Shown here: positions 36,683 to 44,911 of the stretch, piece after piece
Numbering within the stretch: the stretch's first letter is position 1
Layout of the letters: each line of letters begins with the position of its first letter
Assembly: GCA_963721005.1 (NCBI GenBank)
Contig: CAVRHR010000003.1
Location: 62,001 to 126,000 of the forward strand
Reading direction: 5' to 3'
From: VAZQ01 sp963721005
GTDB taxonomy: Bacteria > Pseudomonadota > Alphaproteobacteria > Rhizobiales > Xanthobacteraceae
DNA: 64,000 nucleotides
Made by a program: the position numbers and the translations under genes
Notes under the pieces: generated by a model
The model's database searches: none
What the model was told of the DNA's origin: nothing
Seen by the model: the letters and a program-made list of their open reading frames with translations, nothing else

Positions 36683-36907
36683 ATGCCCGACACCGCGGAG
36701 AAGGACACCCTCGTCCCGGACACGCTGGTCCTCAAGGAATTCGGTATCTCGTCCATGAGCTTGTGGCGTTGGGACCACGATCCGGACCTCGGCTTTCCGC
36801 CCCCCATCCGCATCCGCCGTCGCAAATTTCGAAGTCGGCTCGCGCTCGAAGAGTTCAAGACGCGCATGATCCGCTCTGCGATCGCACGCGTCGAATCGGA
36901 GGCGTGA
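36683..36907 (+). CDS. alpA: AlpA-like / excisionase-type DNA-binding protein
   Basis: 74 residues: LVLKEFGISSMSLWRWDHDPDLGFPPPIRIRRRKFRSRLALEEFKTRM. This is a MerR-like helix-turn-helix of the AlpA/Xis family (S-x-x-S-L-W-R-W, then FPPPIRIRRRKF and a second helix). AlpA proteins activate or direct excision of P4-type islands. It lies downstream of int under its own palindrome. Confidence 0.8.
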   Translation: MPDTAEKDTLVPDTLVLKEFGISSMSLWRWDHDPDLGFPPPIRIRRRKFRSRLALEEFKTRMIRSAIARVESEA

Positions 36908-37276
36908 TCGAGCACATCGCGGCCAGCAAAGACTAACAGCGCAACTGTAATTCCACCGGCGACCTATTTAACGCGCCACCATCATGGAACGCGACCGGCC
37001 ACGCACATTCTGAATTTACCGAAACTGGCAATCCGGCCGGCTTCGGGCGAGGCCCCGGGCTTCGAGTTTTTTGACATCGTCGAATTCACATTCTTGGCCG
37101 GCGGCGCCGTGCGGGCTCCAAAGTTGCGCGCGGCGCCGCCCGGCCATTTCCTTACCGGGCACCGGCGACCGGGAACTTCGCGGGATTCCAATTCTGATTC
37201 CAATTCCGGCAAACCCGGAATGACCCCGGCTACGTGCGGCGCCGGTTCGAGCCCGCACAACGCAAATAGGTGCAAC
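36908..37276. other. Non-coding spacer with a partial att-like sequence
   Basis: GAACGCGACCGGCC at 36987-37000 matches 14 bases of attR (50263-50276). Otherwise no gene supported; an upstream extension of the next frame runs through here but is of low complexity. Confidence 0.4.
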
Positions 37277-38149
37277 ATGTTGAAACGTTACCACAAGCCG
37301 AAGGTGGCTGTGAATACGATGGCGTCAGGCGGCCCTACGCCGCAGCGCAGAACGATGGATATCGAATCATTCGGTAAGGCGCTGATCGAGACCGCGGACC
37401 TTGATCCGGTCTACTGTGCTATTTACGGGGCGAAGCTCCCGAAAGCTCAGCTTGATCGTTTACTGATGGCATATTTCTGTTTTTACCACCTCGGAGCGGC
37501 GGCGTGGCTCAGCGAGCAAGATGACTTCTGGCGCGCGTGCCGGATTGCGGCGGTGAATCAAACCGAGTCGCCCGTGGGCGGTCGCTGGCCGCGCGGAGCA
37601 GAGCGGCGGCATTTTAGGGGGCAGAAATGTGTCGACGCGATTGACGGGCTTGCGGCGAAGAGCGCTGAAGACCGGCTGGGCGATCTTGCCCGTTTGCGTT
37701 CCGCGAAGGAGGTTATCGACGCGGTGTCGAAATGGCCTCAGTTCGGGCCTTGGATCGGGTTCAAGGCGGCTGATATGTTGGAGCGCTGCGCTGGCTTTCG
37801 CATCAAGTTCTCCTCCGATATCTGCCTACTCTACAAGGAGCCGCGCGCAGCGTTGGACCTTCTCAACAAGGTTGATCCTAGTCAGGAGCTAGCGCGACTG
37901 ACGCGGCATTTTGGACAGTTTCCAGCTCCGCCGGCTAACGATCGCCGTTGCGGCTATCAGGAAGTTGAAACGGTCCTGTGTAAGTGGAAAGCGCAGAAGA
38001 CCGGGTATCGGATTGGAAAGGATACCCGCGAATTGCGACATGCGCTGACTGGTGGGACGGGGCTTTTCTTTGGCATGGCGGACTGGGGCGATACGGCGAA
38101 CCGTCTTCGCGCCAATCTTCCGAAAGGACCCCCCAGGGCGGCAGCCTGA
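37277..38149 (+). CDS. Protein resembling phage thymine-hypermodification enzymes (HMUDK helical / amino-acid:DNA transferase type)
   Basis: 290 residues from ATG 37277 (starts at 37319 and 37355 also possible). Characteristic strings: LLMAYFCFYHLGAAAWLSEQDDFW (63-85), ERRHFRG (109-115) and FGPWIGFKAADMLER (156-170), then a C-terminal region with CGYQEVETVLCKWK. By memory these match the all-helical, HhH-glycosylase-like proteins that Aravind and co-workers linked to alpha-glutamyl/putrescinyl-thymine synthesis and that Lee et al. characterised in phages. Such enzymes act on 5-hydroxymethyl-dU in DNA. No hydroxymethylase or kinase partner is in the island. Could instead be a related glycosylase-like protein. 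Confidence 0.6.
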   Translation: MLKRYHKPKVAVNTMASGGPTPQRRTMDIESFGKALIETADLDPVYCAIYGAKLPKAQLDRLLMAYFCFYHLGAAAWLSEQDDFWRACRIAAVNQTESPVGGRWPRGAERRHFRGQKCVDAIDGLAAKSAEDRLGDLARLRSAKEVIDAVSKWPQFGPWIGFKAADMLERCAGFRIKFSSDICLLYKEPRAALDLLNKVDPSQELARLTRHFGQFPAPPANDRRCGYQEVETVLCKWKAQKTGYRIGKDTRELRHALTGGTGLFFGMADWGDTANRLRANLPKGPPRAAA

Positions 38150-38283
38150 TCCGCCGCCACCACCGCGCCGGTCATCACGCCCATGACCGGCGCAGTTCTA
38201 TTTCACGGTCTGCTGAATCCCGCCGGTATGTCTAGAGAGATCGCGGCGACCATCGCGACTAGCGCAACACTTCTCTCGCAGCT

Positions 38284-38357
38284 TCCTCTGCGCCGGGTGT
38301 GTTGCTGAAAAGCAATCCCCCATTTGCGCTTGGGCTTGGTCGGCCCGGCGCAGAGGA
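38284..38357 (+). promoter_or_regulatory. Structured 5' leader that can sequester the Shine-Dalgarno
   Basis: TCCTCTGCGCCGGG (38284-38297) pairs perfectly with 38344-38357, and the 3' arm contains the GGAG of the gene starting at 38367. Inside lie TTGCT-GAAA-AGCAA (38302-38315), a stem with a GNRA tetraloop, and CCCA/TGGG (38318 onward), giving a possible three-way junction. Confidence 0.5.
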
Positions 38358-38366
38358 GACCTACCG

Positions 38367-38666
38367 ATGTTGCGATCAACCGAAGAACTAATCGAAGATT
38401 TTCACCGCTTGGTTAGTCAGGGCAAGCATGCGGACGCGTGGCTTTTGCTCGTATGGGAAATTGATCCCCCGGTGGATGATTTCGATCGTCTGGTCGACGC
38501 GATGGGCGCCGCTCAGCGATCCAGGGTTGGAGAGCCCGATCCCGCCGACGAGTTCCTGGAGACTGGGGCCCCCGCGAAAATCACGGTGGTGAGGTCCTTG
38601 CCGAGGCGGCCGTCCAACGCGCGGCAACGCCGAAAGCCGCGCCTCAGGATTGTGGGGAATTATTAA
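38367..38666 (+). CDS. Unknown small island protein under leader control
   Basis: 99 residues: MLRSTEELIEDFHRLVSQGKHADAWLLLVWEIDPPVDDFDRLVDAMG, then a basic C-terminal tail (RRPSNARQRRKPRLRI). The acidic helical first half and very basic end suggest a nucleic-acid-associated adaptor (inference). GGAGACC precedes the ATG but lies in a 14-bp stem. Its stop is 1 nt before the replication-protein start. Confidence 0.6.
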   Translation: MLRSTEELIEDFHRLVSQGKHADAWLLLVWEIDPPVDDFDRLVDAMGAAQRSRVGEPDPADEFLETGAPAKITVVRSLPRRPSNARQRRKPRLRIVGNY

Positions 38667-38667
38667 T

Positions 38668-39642
38668 ATGGAGCGCGTCATCCCCAAGGCCGCACTCCCC
38701 CCGCTGCCCAAAGCCCCGCTAGAGCCACAGAGCAGACCCGTGGCGAGGTCGAGGCCAGCACCTAGGCCAAAGTGGCATCAGGCATATCTCGTTCCGCTAC
38801 TATTAAAGCAGCCTCCAGTCCGCCGCCGGGGCGACCCGCCCGAGGCCGGGCTGGAGCCATTTGAATTTGTGCTCGGCGGGACGGCGTGCCTGCTGGCGCG
38901 GGTCAAGATCGCTAGGCGCCGACACCTCTATGCCTCGAAGAAGGCGAAGCAGGCGATTGATGGTGCGCGCAATTATAAGATGAAACCGGACGTCACAAAT
39001 CGAGCACTGTTCCAACGCATCGGCCGCGAAGCTTACAGAAAGGCGTTCAAATCTTTTCGATGGCCTACGATACCGGTCGAGATCGAGCTTTCGCAGCGAG
39101 AATTATTCAGGATCGCCGGCTTATCCCGCAATGCGGCTAATCTACATCGCCTTCGCGCAGCCCTGGATCGCCTTACGCTGCCGACCAAGCAATATTTGCC
39201 CCCGATGTTGCTGACCCACGGCGAGGCGGAGGACGGCTACCTGCGACTGGAGGTGAATCCGCAATGGGTTCCGAGGGGCGGCCACGATCCAGTCCCTTGG
39301 CCGCCGCCCGCAGCGCCGATCGTGCTCCGTCTATATCTGTTCTGCTTCGGGACGGATCAAAGAAGCAATACCAGCATCTCACTCGAAACTTTATATAAGC
39401 GAGTGGGAATTCCAAAGCGACACGGGTGGCAGTCGCTGTGTCGCGCGTTGAAGAGCGTCAACGAACACCTAGCTTGGCTGGGTAGGCAAGGTATGTTTGA
39501 TAAGACGAAGCCAAGCGCGTTCGCCCTTGTGTTAAGCCGAGACGGGAAGCGTGTCCATATTTCGGCTCAGCACCAAGAGAATGCGGCACAATCGCCGGAT
39601 GTTGATGATATCGCCGATGCGTCTATGAGGAGGGCGATGTGA
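38668..39642 (+). CDS. Replication-initiator-like protein with two winged-helix segments
   Basis: 324 residues from ATG 38668 (GGGGAA upstream). Segments IELSQRELFRIAGLSRNAANLHRLRAALDRL (about 145-175) and NTSISLETLYKRVGIPKRHGWQSLCRALKSVNEHLAWL (about 235-275) look like the tandem winged helices of plasmid and satellite Rep proteins. The first part (RRRHLYASKKAKQAIDGARNY) is basic. It probably binds iterons to start replication of the excised element. No helicase or primase motif. Function inferred from architecture only. Confidence 0.6.
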   Translation: MERVIPKAALPPLPKAPLEPQSRPVARSRPAPRPKWHQAYLVPLLLKQPPVRRRGDPPEAGLEPFEFVLGGTACLLARVKIARRRHLYASKKAKQAIDGARNYKMKPDVTNRALFQRIGREAYRKAFKSFRWPTIPVEIELSQRELFRIAGLSRNAANLHRLRAALDRLTLPTKQYLPPMLLTHGEAEDGYLRLEVNPQWVPRGGHDPVPWPPPAAPIVLRLYLFCFGTDQRSNTSISLETLYKRVGIPKRHGWQSLCRALKSVNEHLAWLGRQGMFDKTKPSAFALVLSRDGKRVHISAQHQENAAQSPDVDDIADASMRRAM

Positions 39643-39893
39643 TGGAACGTGTTAGACCGGTTAAACTAGGACCGAAGAAATATCGGGCATGGCTTGCGCC
39701 CACGATCAAAAATGTTTGCCGGCAGCAAAGTCGCATAAAGCATTTGGAGGAGGAGGCGGAGAAGATTTCGGCGCAGGTTTGCAGCTGCACCGGAGCTAAC
39801 GACGCTCTATGTAGAAATGAACGGGTCAATCCCATTCCACTTTGCGCCGGGATCGCGACCGGCGCAGGGAAAGCCGCGTCTGGTCGTGGATAA
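39642..39893 (+). CDS. Small coiled-coil protein coupled to the initiator gene
   Basis: 83 residues from ATG 39642, which overlaps the preceding stop (TGATG). Basic start (MERVRPVKLGPKKYRAWL), then a short coiled coil (RQQSRIKHLEEEAEKISAQV) and a Cys-containing tail. No family recognised. The overlap supports translation. Confidence 0.5.
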   Translation: MERVRPVKLGPKKYRAWLAPTIKNVCRQQSRIKHLEEEAEKISAQVCSCTGANDALCRNERVNPIPLCAGIATGAGKAASGRG

Positions 39894-40105
39894 TAATAAA
39901 ACGCATCTCCGCCAGTCAGTCACTTGCAGGACAGGCAACCCGGAAGTGGCCTAGAAATCGGGTGCTGGGGCGTGCGCTCGGCTCGCTAAGTTCCAGTCGC
40001 GGAACGTCCGGTCTTGCCCCGAATCGCTACTGAACAGCGGACGTTGTCGGAGGTCTGAGGAGGGCCAGGTGCGGACGAACGGGCCTGTGGAAGTCATCCG
40101 TCTGA

Positions 40106-41056
40106 TTAGGTGGGTGTCGCCGCCTCTGCCTGCCTATCCAATTCGCTACGAAGTTGGCGGTAAAACTGGATAAGGCGAGCAGAGGCTTCGAACGCTGTTT
40201 TCACTTTAGGATGCGCCGTACCGAAGCCATCGGTGATCCTGAAGCCGAGCGATTTGATCCTGATTGCGGCGGCTGCTCCAGTCTGGTGAACGGTCATGTC
40301 TGGCTCTAGCAGATGCCTGATCAACGGTTGGAAAACGTGAGCAATAGTGCCGGTAAACGTAAGGTCGATGTGGCCCTTGTCTCCCTTCAATGCCACGTAG
40401 ACGTACTTGGGCATGGTAGGCATATCGCGTGGTCGGATTGTTATCCACGCCGAATTCTTCGTCAGCTTGAGAGGCTTCATTTCCAAAATGGGGAATTCTT
40501 GACTGGCTAGTTCATAGGCTGAATCCCAAAACTTGTTGGTGGCTTCATCATCTTCGCGCACCCACGCATTTATTTTTTTCGTGCCGGCCGTCTTTAGGAA
40601 ATTGGCCCTATAGGCACCTCTTCCGTTGTTGTCCGCGCTGAGAATCTCAGCAATCTGCTCGAGCGATATATGGCGATTGAATCCGCCGAGATCGGTGCGA
40701 TTCTCGATGTAGTGATGAGGCGCGCAAAGGACTAGTTCAAAGTCCGCATAGATCCCGTCTGAGCAATCACGCTCCGCTCGCATCCGGTACCTTTGTGCTT
40801 GATCGGGCTGTAAATTCGCATCCACCTTATCCTCAATCAGCAATGCGAACCGTCTCCCGTGGTCGGTCTGGTATACGACGATCAGGTCGGATTCGCCCAA
40901 GCGGTTGCTCTTTGAGACCCAAAAATCGGCTACGATCGCCGGCTCGCTCGCAAATTTGGTAAAAGACTTGAAGCGCTCCGCGAACGTTGGATTGACCGCG
41001 AACTCCTCGGCAAGCAGCAGGTCCACATCGCGTTCGTACTTCCGTTCTACAGGCAT
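40106..41056 (-). CDS. PD-(D/E)XK-superfamily nuclease-like protein, possible defence cargo
   Basis: 316 residues from ATG 41056, with GGAGGG upstream. The N-terminal domain has the PD-(D/E)XK core: VERKYERDVDLLLAEEF, then GESDLIVVY (D57) and FALLIEDKVDANLQPDQAQRYR (E75-x-K77). The C-terminal half (about 150-316) is unrecognised and ends in helices (FEASARLIQFYRQLRSELDRQ). It is the only minus-strand gene in the island's phage-like part, so it has its own promoter and behaves like an accessory gene. A role against competing phage is inferred. Confidence 0.72.
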   Translation of the reverse strand: MPVERKYERDVDLLLAEEFAVNPTFAERFKSFTKFASEPAIVADFWVSKSNRLGESDLIVVYQTDHGRRFALLIEDKVDANLQPDQAQRYRMRAERDCSDGIYADFELVLCAPHHYIENRTDLGGFNRHISLEQIAEILSADNNGRGAYRANFLKTAGTKKINAWVREDDEATNKFWDSAYELASQEFPILEMKPLKLTKNSAWITIRPRDMPTMPKYVYVALKGDKGHIDLTFTGTIAHVFQPLIRHLLEPDMTVHQTGAAAAIRIKSLGFRITDGFGTAHPKVKTAFEASARLIQFYRQLRSELDRQAEAATPT

Positions 41057-41257
41057 GATCTTCCCTCCAGCGCTGTTGCGCAGTATACGGTATACGTACC
41101 TCAATTATATCGTTTAATCGAACATGCTGGCGTACGCTGGGCGCAAGGGTGAACTCTAGCCGACATCTAGGCCGTTGCTACGCGTTAACGGGTACACGCC
41201 CTAGGTGGCTGGTTGGTCCTGATGCCTTCTCGGTCGTACCTCATGGTCGGGATTAAG

Positions 41258-41341
41258 GGGCGGCGCTTTTTCGCGCCCTAACCGACGATGGGCGGCGCTT
41301 TTTCGCGCCCTAGGTTCAAGGGGCGGCGCTTTTTCGCGCCC
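41258..41341. repeat. Three phased 21-bp repeats (iteron-like)
   Basis: Identical 21-bp units at 41258-41278, 41290-41310 and 41321-41341 (GGGCGGCGC, five T, CGCGCCC). Start-to-start spacings of 32 and 31 bp put all three on one face of the helix. Each unit can fold into a 7-bp stem with one bulge and a T-rich loop. The 14-mer GCTTTTTCGCGCCC recurs at 49579-49592. Candidate replication origin or operator array. Confidence 0.65.
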
Positions 41342-41829
41342 GTGGAAACGTGAGAAGTCGCTGCGGCCCTAGGCGAACCGTGCGTTTTCAGGTTTCCTTA
41401 TCATAGTCACTAGGTAGTAGACAGAATTACTTGTACTCGAAAGTACGCGGCCATGAGGCCGCGATTGCTTACGCAACAAGAAGGAAGGGGCGGCTGCAAT
41501 GGAAAGCGGGGCGCGTCGAGACCCCAGAGGAAACGTCGGATCGGGCAACATCTAATAACAAATAGGTCGCCGGGCTAACCCCTGGGAGTAAAGCACCCGA
41601 TCGTTCCTGCCGTTCGATCCCGATTGTTCTCGTCGGCTGGTCGTCCCCACCGCGCCGCTTCTATCCATTCGGCACCGCAAGCTCGTCGCCCTTCGCATCA
41701 GAAAAAGTTCCAGCGCGAAATCGAGCCGCAGACTACAACACTACGGTTTACTTAACCGTAGGTCTAGGCTATAAGAAGGCAGTGTTTATCGTATCAAGTT
41801 GTGCGTAATCTCGTTTGTGTATGCGATCT

Positions 41830-41849
41830 GGGTAACATTAGGGTAACGA
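41830..41849 (+). promoter_or_regulatory. Paired GGGTAAC motifs before the packaging genes
   Basis: GGGTAAC at 41830-41836 and 41841-41847 (11-bp spacing), the second extended as GGGTAACGA. Same motif and spacing as the inverted pairs at both island ends. Confidence 0.5.
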
Positions 41850-41853
41850 AAAC

Positions 41854-42267
41854 TTGTCCGGTGATAGCGCGATCTTAGCCCGCGTTAAGGCCACCGCTCG
41901 CAGCAGGGTGACGAACGGTAGCGACCTGTTGCCCGGTATTGATGGCCGCCGAATCACGGCGAGGCGCTACAGAGACATCCTTGCCGCGCTAGCATCGGAT
42001 ATGGGGGGCATTGAGCACATGAGCGAGGCTCGCGCTCAACTTTGCCGCCGGTTCGCAGCGCTGGCGGTACAAGCCGAGGCCATGGAAGCCCGGCTCGCGA
42101 TGGGTCAACAGATTGATCTGAACGATCACGCGCTGCTGTCTTCGACCTTGGTGCGTCTCGCGTCGCGGCTTGGGATCGAGCGCCGCGCTAAGGACATTTC
42201 GCCGCCGAGGCTGGATGCCTACCTCGCTTCGCTTCAATCCGAGCCCGAACCCGAGGACACAGAATGA
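41854..42267 (+). CDS. Small terminase-like position protein, unknown family
   Basis: 137 residues from TTG 41854. The string RSRVTNGSDLLPGIDGRRITARRYRDILAALASDMGG, then SEARAQLCRRFAALAVQAEAMEARLA and LVRLASRLGIERRAKDISPPRLDAYL, is a pattern I recall as common in phage-like islands of rhizobia. Helical throughout, with an ordered N-terminal DNA-binding-like part. Placed directly before the large terminase, it may act as the small subunit (inference). Its stop overlaps the next ATG. Confidence 0.6.
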   Translation: MSGDSAILARVKATARSRVTNGSDLLPGIDGRRITARRYRDILAALASDMGGIEHMSEARAQLCRRFAALAVQAEAMEARLAMGQQIDLNDHALLSSTLVRLASRLGIERRAKDISPPRLDAYLASLQSEPEPEDTE

Positions 42268-42500
42268 CCCTCCTTGCACGCCCCAGCAGCCTCACCGGCA
42301 AGCGTTCGAGGCTCAAGGCTAACCCGATACCCTCCGGAGGACTTGTCCAGTCCCTGCGCCTGCTAGGCGCCTTAGCAGCGATCGGTAAACTTTTAGGATT
42401 AGCCGCGACCGCTCGCAACCCGCACCGGTGGCCTTCCGTACAAGGCGGCGAGGCTGGAATTTACTCAGTCTACGCCGCTCGATGGCGAGCCGAGCGATGA
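42264..42500 (+). CDS. Small linker ORF between the packaging genes
   Basis: 78 residues. The start codon overlaps the previous stop (ATGA, 42264-42267), and its own stop overlaps the terminase start (ATGA, 42497-42500). These two overlaps are the main evidence that it is translated. Basic, Ser/Leu/Ala-rich; no domain recognised. Confidence 0.5.
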   Translation: MTLLARPSSLTGKRSRLKANPIPSGGLVQSLRLLGALAAIGKLLGLAATARNPHRWPSVQGGEAGIYSVYAARWRAER

Positions 42501-44098
42501 AACACATTCGGCCCAAGTCAAAACCTCCCCCGACGATCGATATCGTCCGGGCGATGAACCATCCCGCTATGTTCCAACCGTGGTTCGCGGGTCCGTCGTG
42601 GGACAATTGGCGTACCGTACTCAAAGGCGCCTTCGCCCTACCGATGAACGCCAGCGAACAAGCATTCTTCCGTACCGTCGCCGAGCGTGATCCTCCGTCC
42701 AAGCCGGTGCGCGAATTGTGGGCCATTGTTGGTCGAGGTGGCGGAAAGGACAGCGTAGCGTCCGTGGTTGCCGCTTACACCGCTGCCTTGTTTAGCCCAA
42801 AATGCCTGAGGCCTGGAGAAAGAGCGTTAGTGGCCTGCCTCGCCTGTGATCGCGATCAGGCGGGCATCGTCCTCAACTACGTCAAGCCGTTTTTTGAGAA
42901 TATCCTGCCCTTCAAGCATATGGTAACCCGCGAAACTGCTCAAGGATTTCAACTACGAAACCGGGTTGATGTCGCGGTTTCTACCAATTCATTCCGAGCA
43001 GTACGCGGACGTAGCATTCTTTGCGCCGTCCTCGATGAAGTTGCTTTTTACCGGGATGACCGCAGCGCAAATCCGGATACTGAATTATACAACGCTCTCG
43101 CTCCTGGCCTCGCTCGCGTCCCCAATTCCATCCTGATCGGCATAAGTACGCCTCACCGCAAGTCCGGATTGTTGTACGACAAGTTCGCTAAACACTACGG
43201 CCGCGACGATCCAACTGTGCTCGTTATCCGTGCCCCTTCCTCCACGATGAACTCGACCCTCGATCAATCAATTATCGATGCCGCAATCGAGGAAGACCCC
43301 GCACTCGCGAGAGCAGAATATTGTGCGGAATTCCGCGATGATATCTCGGGGTGGCTTACCCGCGAATTGATCGAGGCCGCCGTTGACCCAAGCGTCACCG
43401 TAAGGCCGCCGCGCCCCGACATTCGCTACACCTCATTTTGCGATCCTAGCGGCGGACAAGCGGATAGCTTCACTGCCGCAATAGCGCACAAGGAAAACGA
43501 TGCTGCGGTGCTTGACTGTCTGATTGAGATTAAGCCTCCATTCAATTCCATCGCGGCAACCGAGCAGGTCGCGGCAACCCTCAAGTCCTTTAATTGTAAC
43601 AAAACGGTTGGGGACAAGTACGCGGCAAATTGGGTGGTGGACGCGTTCAAGCAGTGCGGGATAACTTACGAGCACTCCGAACGCGACCGCAGCCAAATCT
43701 ATTTAGACACATTGCCGCTCTTCACCTCAGGACGGGTGAAGCTGCTCGACAACCCTCGCCTAATTCATCAATTCGCTTCCCTGGAACGCACCGCCGGAAG
43801 CCTAAGTCGCGACAAGGTCGATCACGGTCGCGGCGGTCACGACGACCTTTGTAATGCCGCTGCCGGCTCCCTCATCCGCGCCGTCACCGCTCGCGCGCCC
43901 ATGGATATCCCGCAGGCGGTGCTCGAATGGGCTAGCCGACGCACCGGGGGTCCAATGCCGAGCACTAGAGCGCCGGGCGAGTATCGAAGTCCCGATCCTC
44001 CGCCTAGAGCGCCGACCAGCCTGTTTCCCGGACAGCGCGAGCAACTTCTGAATTCCGGCATGAGCGAGATAGAAGTGGATGAGTATCTCAATGCCTGA
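42497..44098 (+). CDS. terL: Phage large terminase (ATPase-nuclease)
   Basis: 533 residues from ATG 42497. ATPase: Walker A-like GRGGGKDS (79-86), Walker B ILCAVLDE (174-181), coupling motif GISTP (214-218). RNase H-like nuclease: FCDPSGG (D315), VGDKYAANWV (D372), HGRGGHDDL (D448-D449). All motor and nuclease residues appear intact, so it could cut and package DNA. A frame extension to 42428 exists, but ATG 42497 is coupled to the upstream ORF. No portal or capsid gene follows. Confidence 0.92.
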   Translation: MKHIRPKSKPPPTIDIVRAMNHPAMFQPWFAGPSWDNWRTVLKGAFALPMNASEQAFFRTVAERDPPSKPVRELWAIVGRGGGKDSVASVVAAYTAALFSPKCLRPGERALVACLACDRDQAGIVLNYVKPFFENILPFKHMVTRETAQGFQLRNRVDVAVSTNSFRAVRGRSILCAVLDEVAFYRDDRSANPDTELYNALAPGLARVPNSILIGISTPHRKSGLLYDKFAKHYGRDDPTVLVIRAPSSTMNSTLDQSIIDAAIEEDPALARAEYCAEFRDDISGWLTRELIEAAVDPSVTVRPPRPDIRYTSFCDPSGGQADSFTAAIAHKENDAAVLDCLIEIKPPFNSIAATEQVAATLKSFNCNKTVGDKYAANWVVDAFKQCGITYEHSERDRSQIYLDTLPLFTSGRVKLLDNPRLIHQFASLERTAGSLSRDKVDHGRGGHDDLCNAAAGSLIRAVTARAPMDIPQAVLEWASRRTGGPMPSTRAPGEYRSPDPPPRAPTSLFPGQREQLLNSGMSEIEVDEYLNA

Positions 44099-44147
44099 AA
44101 CGTTCATTCACGAGATGCAGTCGATCAAATAAACAGGAGAATATGAA

Positions 44148-44900
44148 ATGTCCGCATTCAAGATGGTACCTGAAAAGACCGTCCGCGATTTCCGCGCCTG
44201 GCTCGCATCCACTCCGTCCAATAGGCTACCTTCGCCCAGATCGGGCAGAGTTCTTTACATCAACAGCGCAGGCGCGTTCGACACCGCCCTGCCGCGCCAG
44301 CGGTCAAAAGGCGCCGATACGGTGCTCCGCGACATCGTGAGGATTGCTTACAATCGAGGCGCGCAAGATGCCACATACAACGACGATGAACCGGCGCTCG
44401 CGTCGCAGTTCGCCCAATCCGGCAACTATCCAAGTCTCGTGGAAAAGCTGGAAGCCTTCGGCCTGAGTAAGGGCCAGATCGAGCAGGCGTGTGTTGCTCT
44501 CGGTTCCGACAAAGACCAGGCCTGCGATGAAGATGATCCGGACGTTGCGCTGCGCGAATTCCTCGCCGGCCGGCTGGATGATGCCGACATCGAGGCGGCG
44601 GTCAAGCTCGCCGCGAAAGATCGCTTCGGTAAAACGGCGGCGGAGGATGAGCCCCCGCCCTTTAGCGGCAGACCTCGACCCGGCGGCGGAATGGATCCAA
44701 TAGTCCGCAATACGGGCGCTCGCGATCAAGCAATGGCCGCTGTCCGCCGAATTGCGATTGATAATTCGTTTGGCGTTCAATCCTTCGGCTCGCCTGCTGC
44801 CGTTACGCCCCGCCGCGTTCTCGCCTCCGATACCTCGTCGAAAGCGACGGCTTCGTTTGCGGCGCGCTGGCCCGATGTTGCTCGCATCCGCAGAGTGTAG
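44148..44900 (+). CDS. Unknown island protein downstream of terminase
   Basis: 250 residues, with AGGAG 13 bases before the ATG. N-terminal region (KTVRDFRAWLASTPSNRLPSPRSGRVLYINSAGAFDTALP), an acidic helical middle (DDPDVALREFLAGRLDDADIEAAVKLAAKDRFG) and a low-complexity Pro/Gly stretch. No similarity to portal, scaffold or capsid proteins is apparent. Position suggests a packaging or capsid-redirecting role (inference). Confidence 0.6.
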   Translation: MSAFKMVPEKTVRDFRAWLASTPSNRLPSPRSGRVLYINSAGAFDTALPRQRSKGADTVLRDIVRIAYNRGAQDATYNDDEPALASQFAQSGNYPSLVEKLEAFGLSKGQIEQACVALGSDKDQACDEDDPDVALREFLAGRLDDADIEAAVKLAAKDRFGKTAAEDEPPPFSGRPRPGGGMDPIVRNTGARDQAMAAVRRIAIDNSFGVQSFGSPAAVTPRRVLASDTSSKATASFAARWPDVARIRRV

Positions 44901-44911
44901 GAGTCCGCAAA

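Larger units (their letters stand above)
41057..41853. other. Island control region, no gene supported
   Basis: About 800 bp between the nuclease gene and the packaging genes, which diverge from here. It holds three phased repeats (41258-41341), an AT-richer stretch around 41390-41450, and paired GGGTAAC motifs just before the packaging genes. Confidence 0.5.

Noticed and set aside
41258..41341. CRISPR array
   Set aside because: Only three 21-bp repeats with 10-11 bp spacers, no cas genes; the spacing fits phased binding sites, not a CRISPR.
41258..41341. Tandem transcription terminators
   Set aside because: Each unit can fold, but the T-run is in the loop, not after the stem, and the exact 31-32 bp phasing is better explained by protein-binding repeats.
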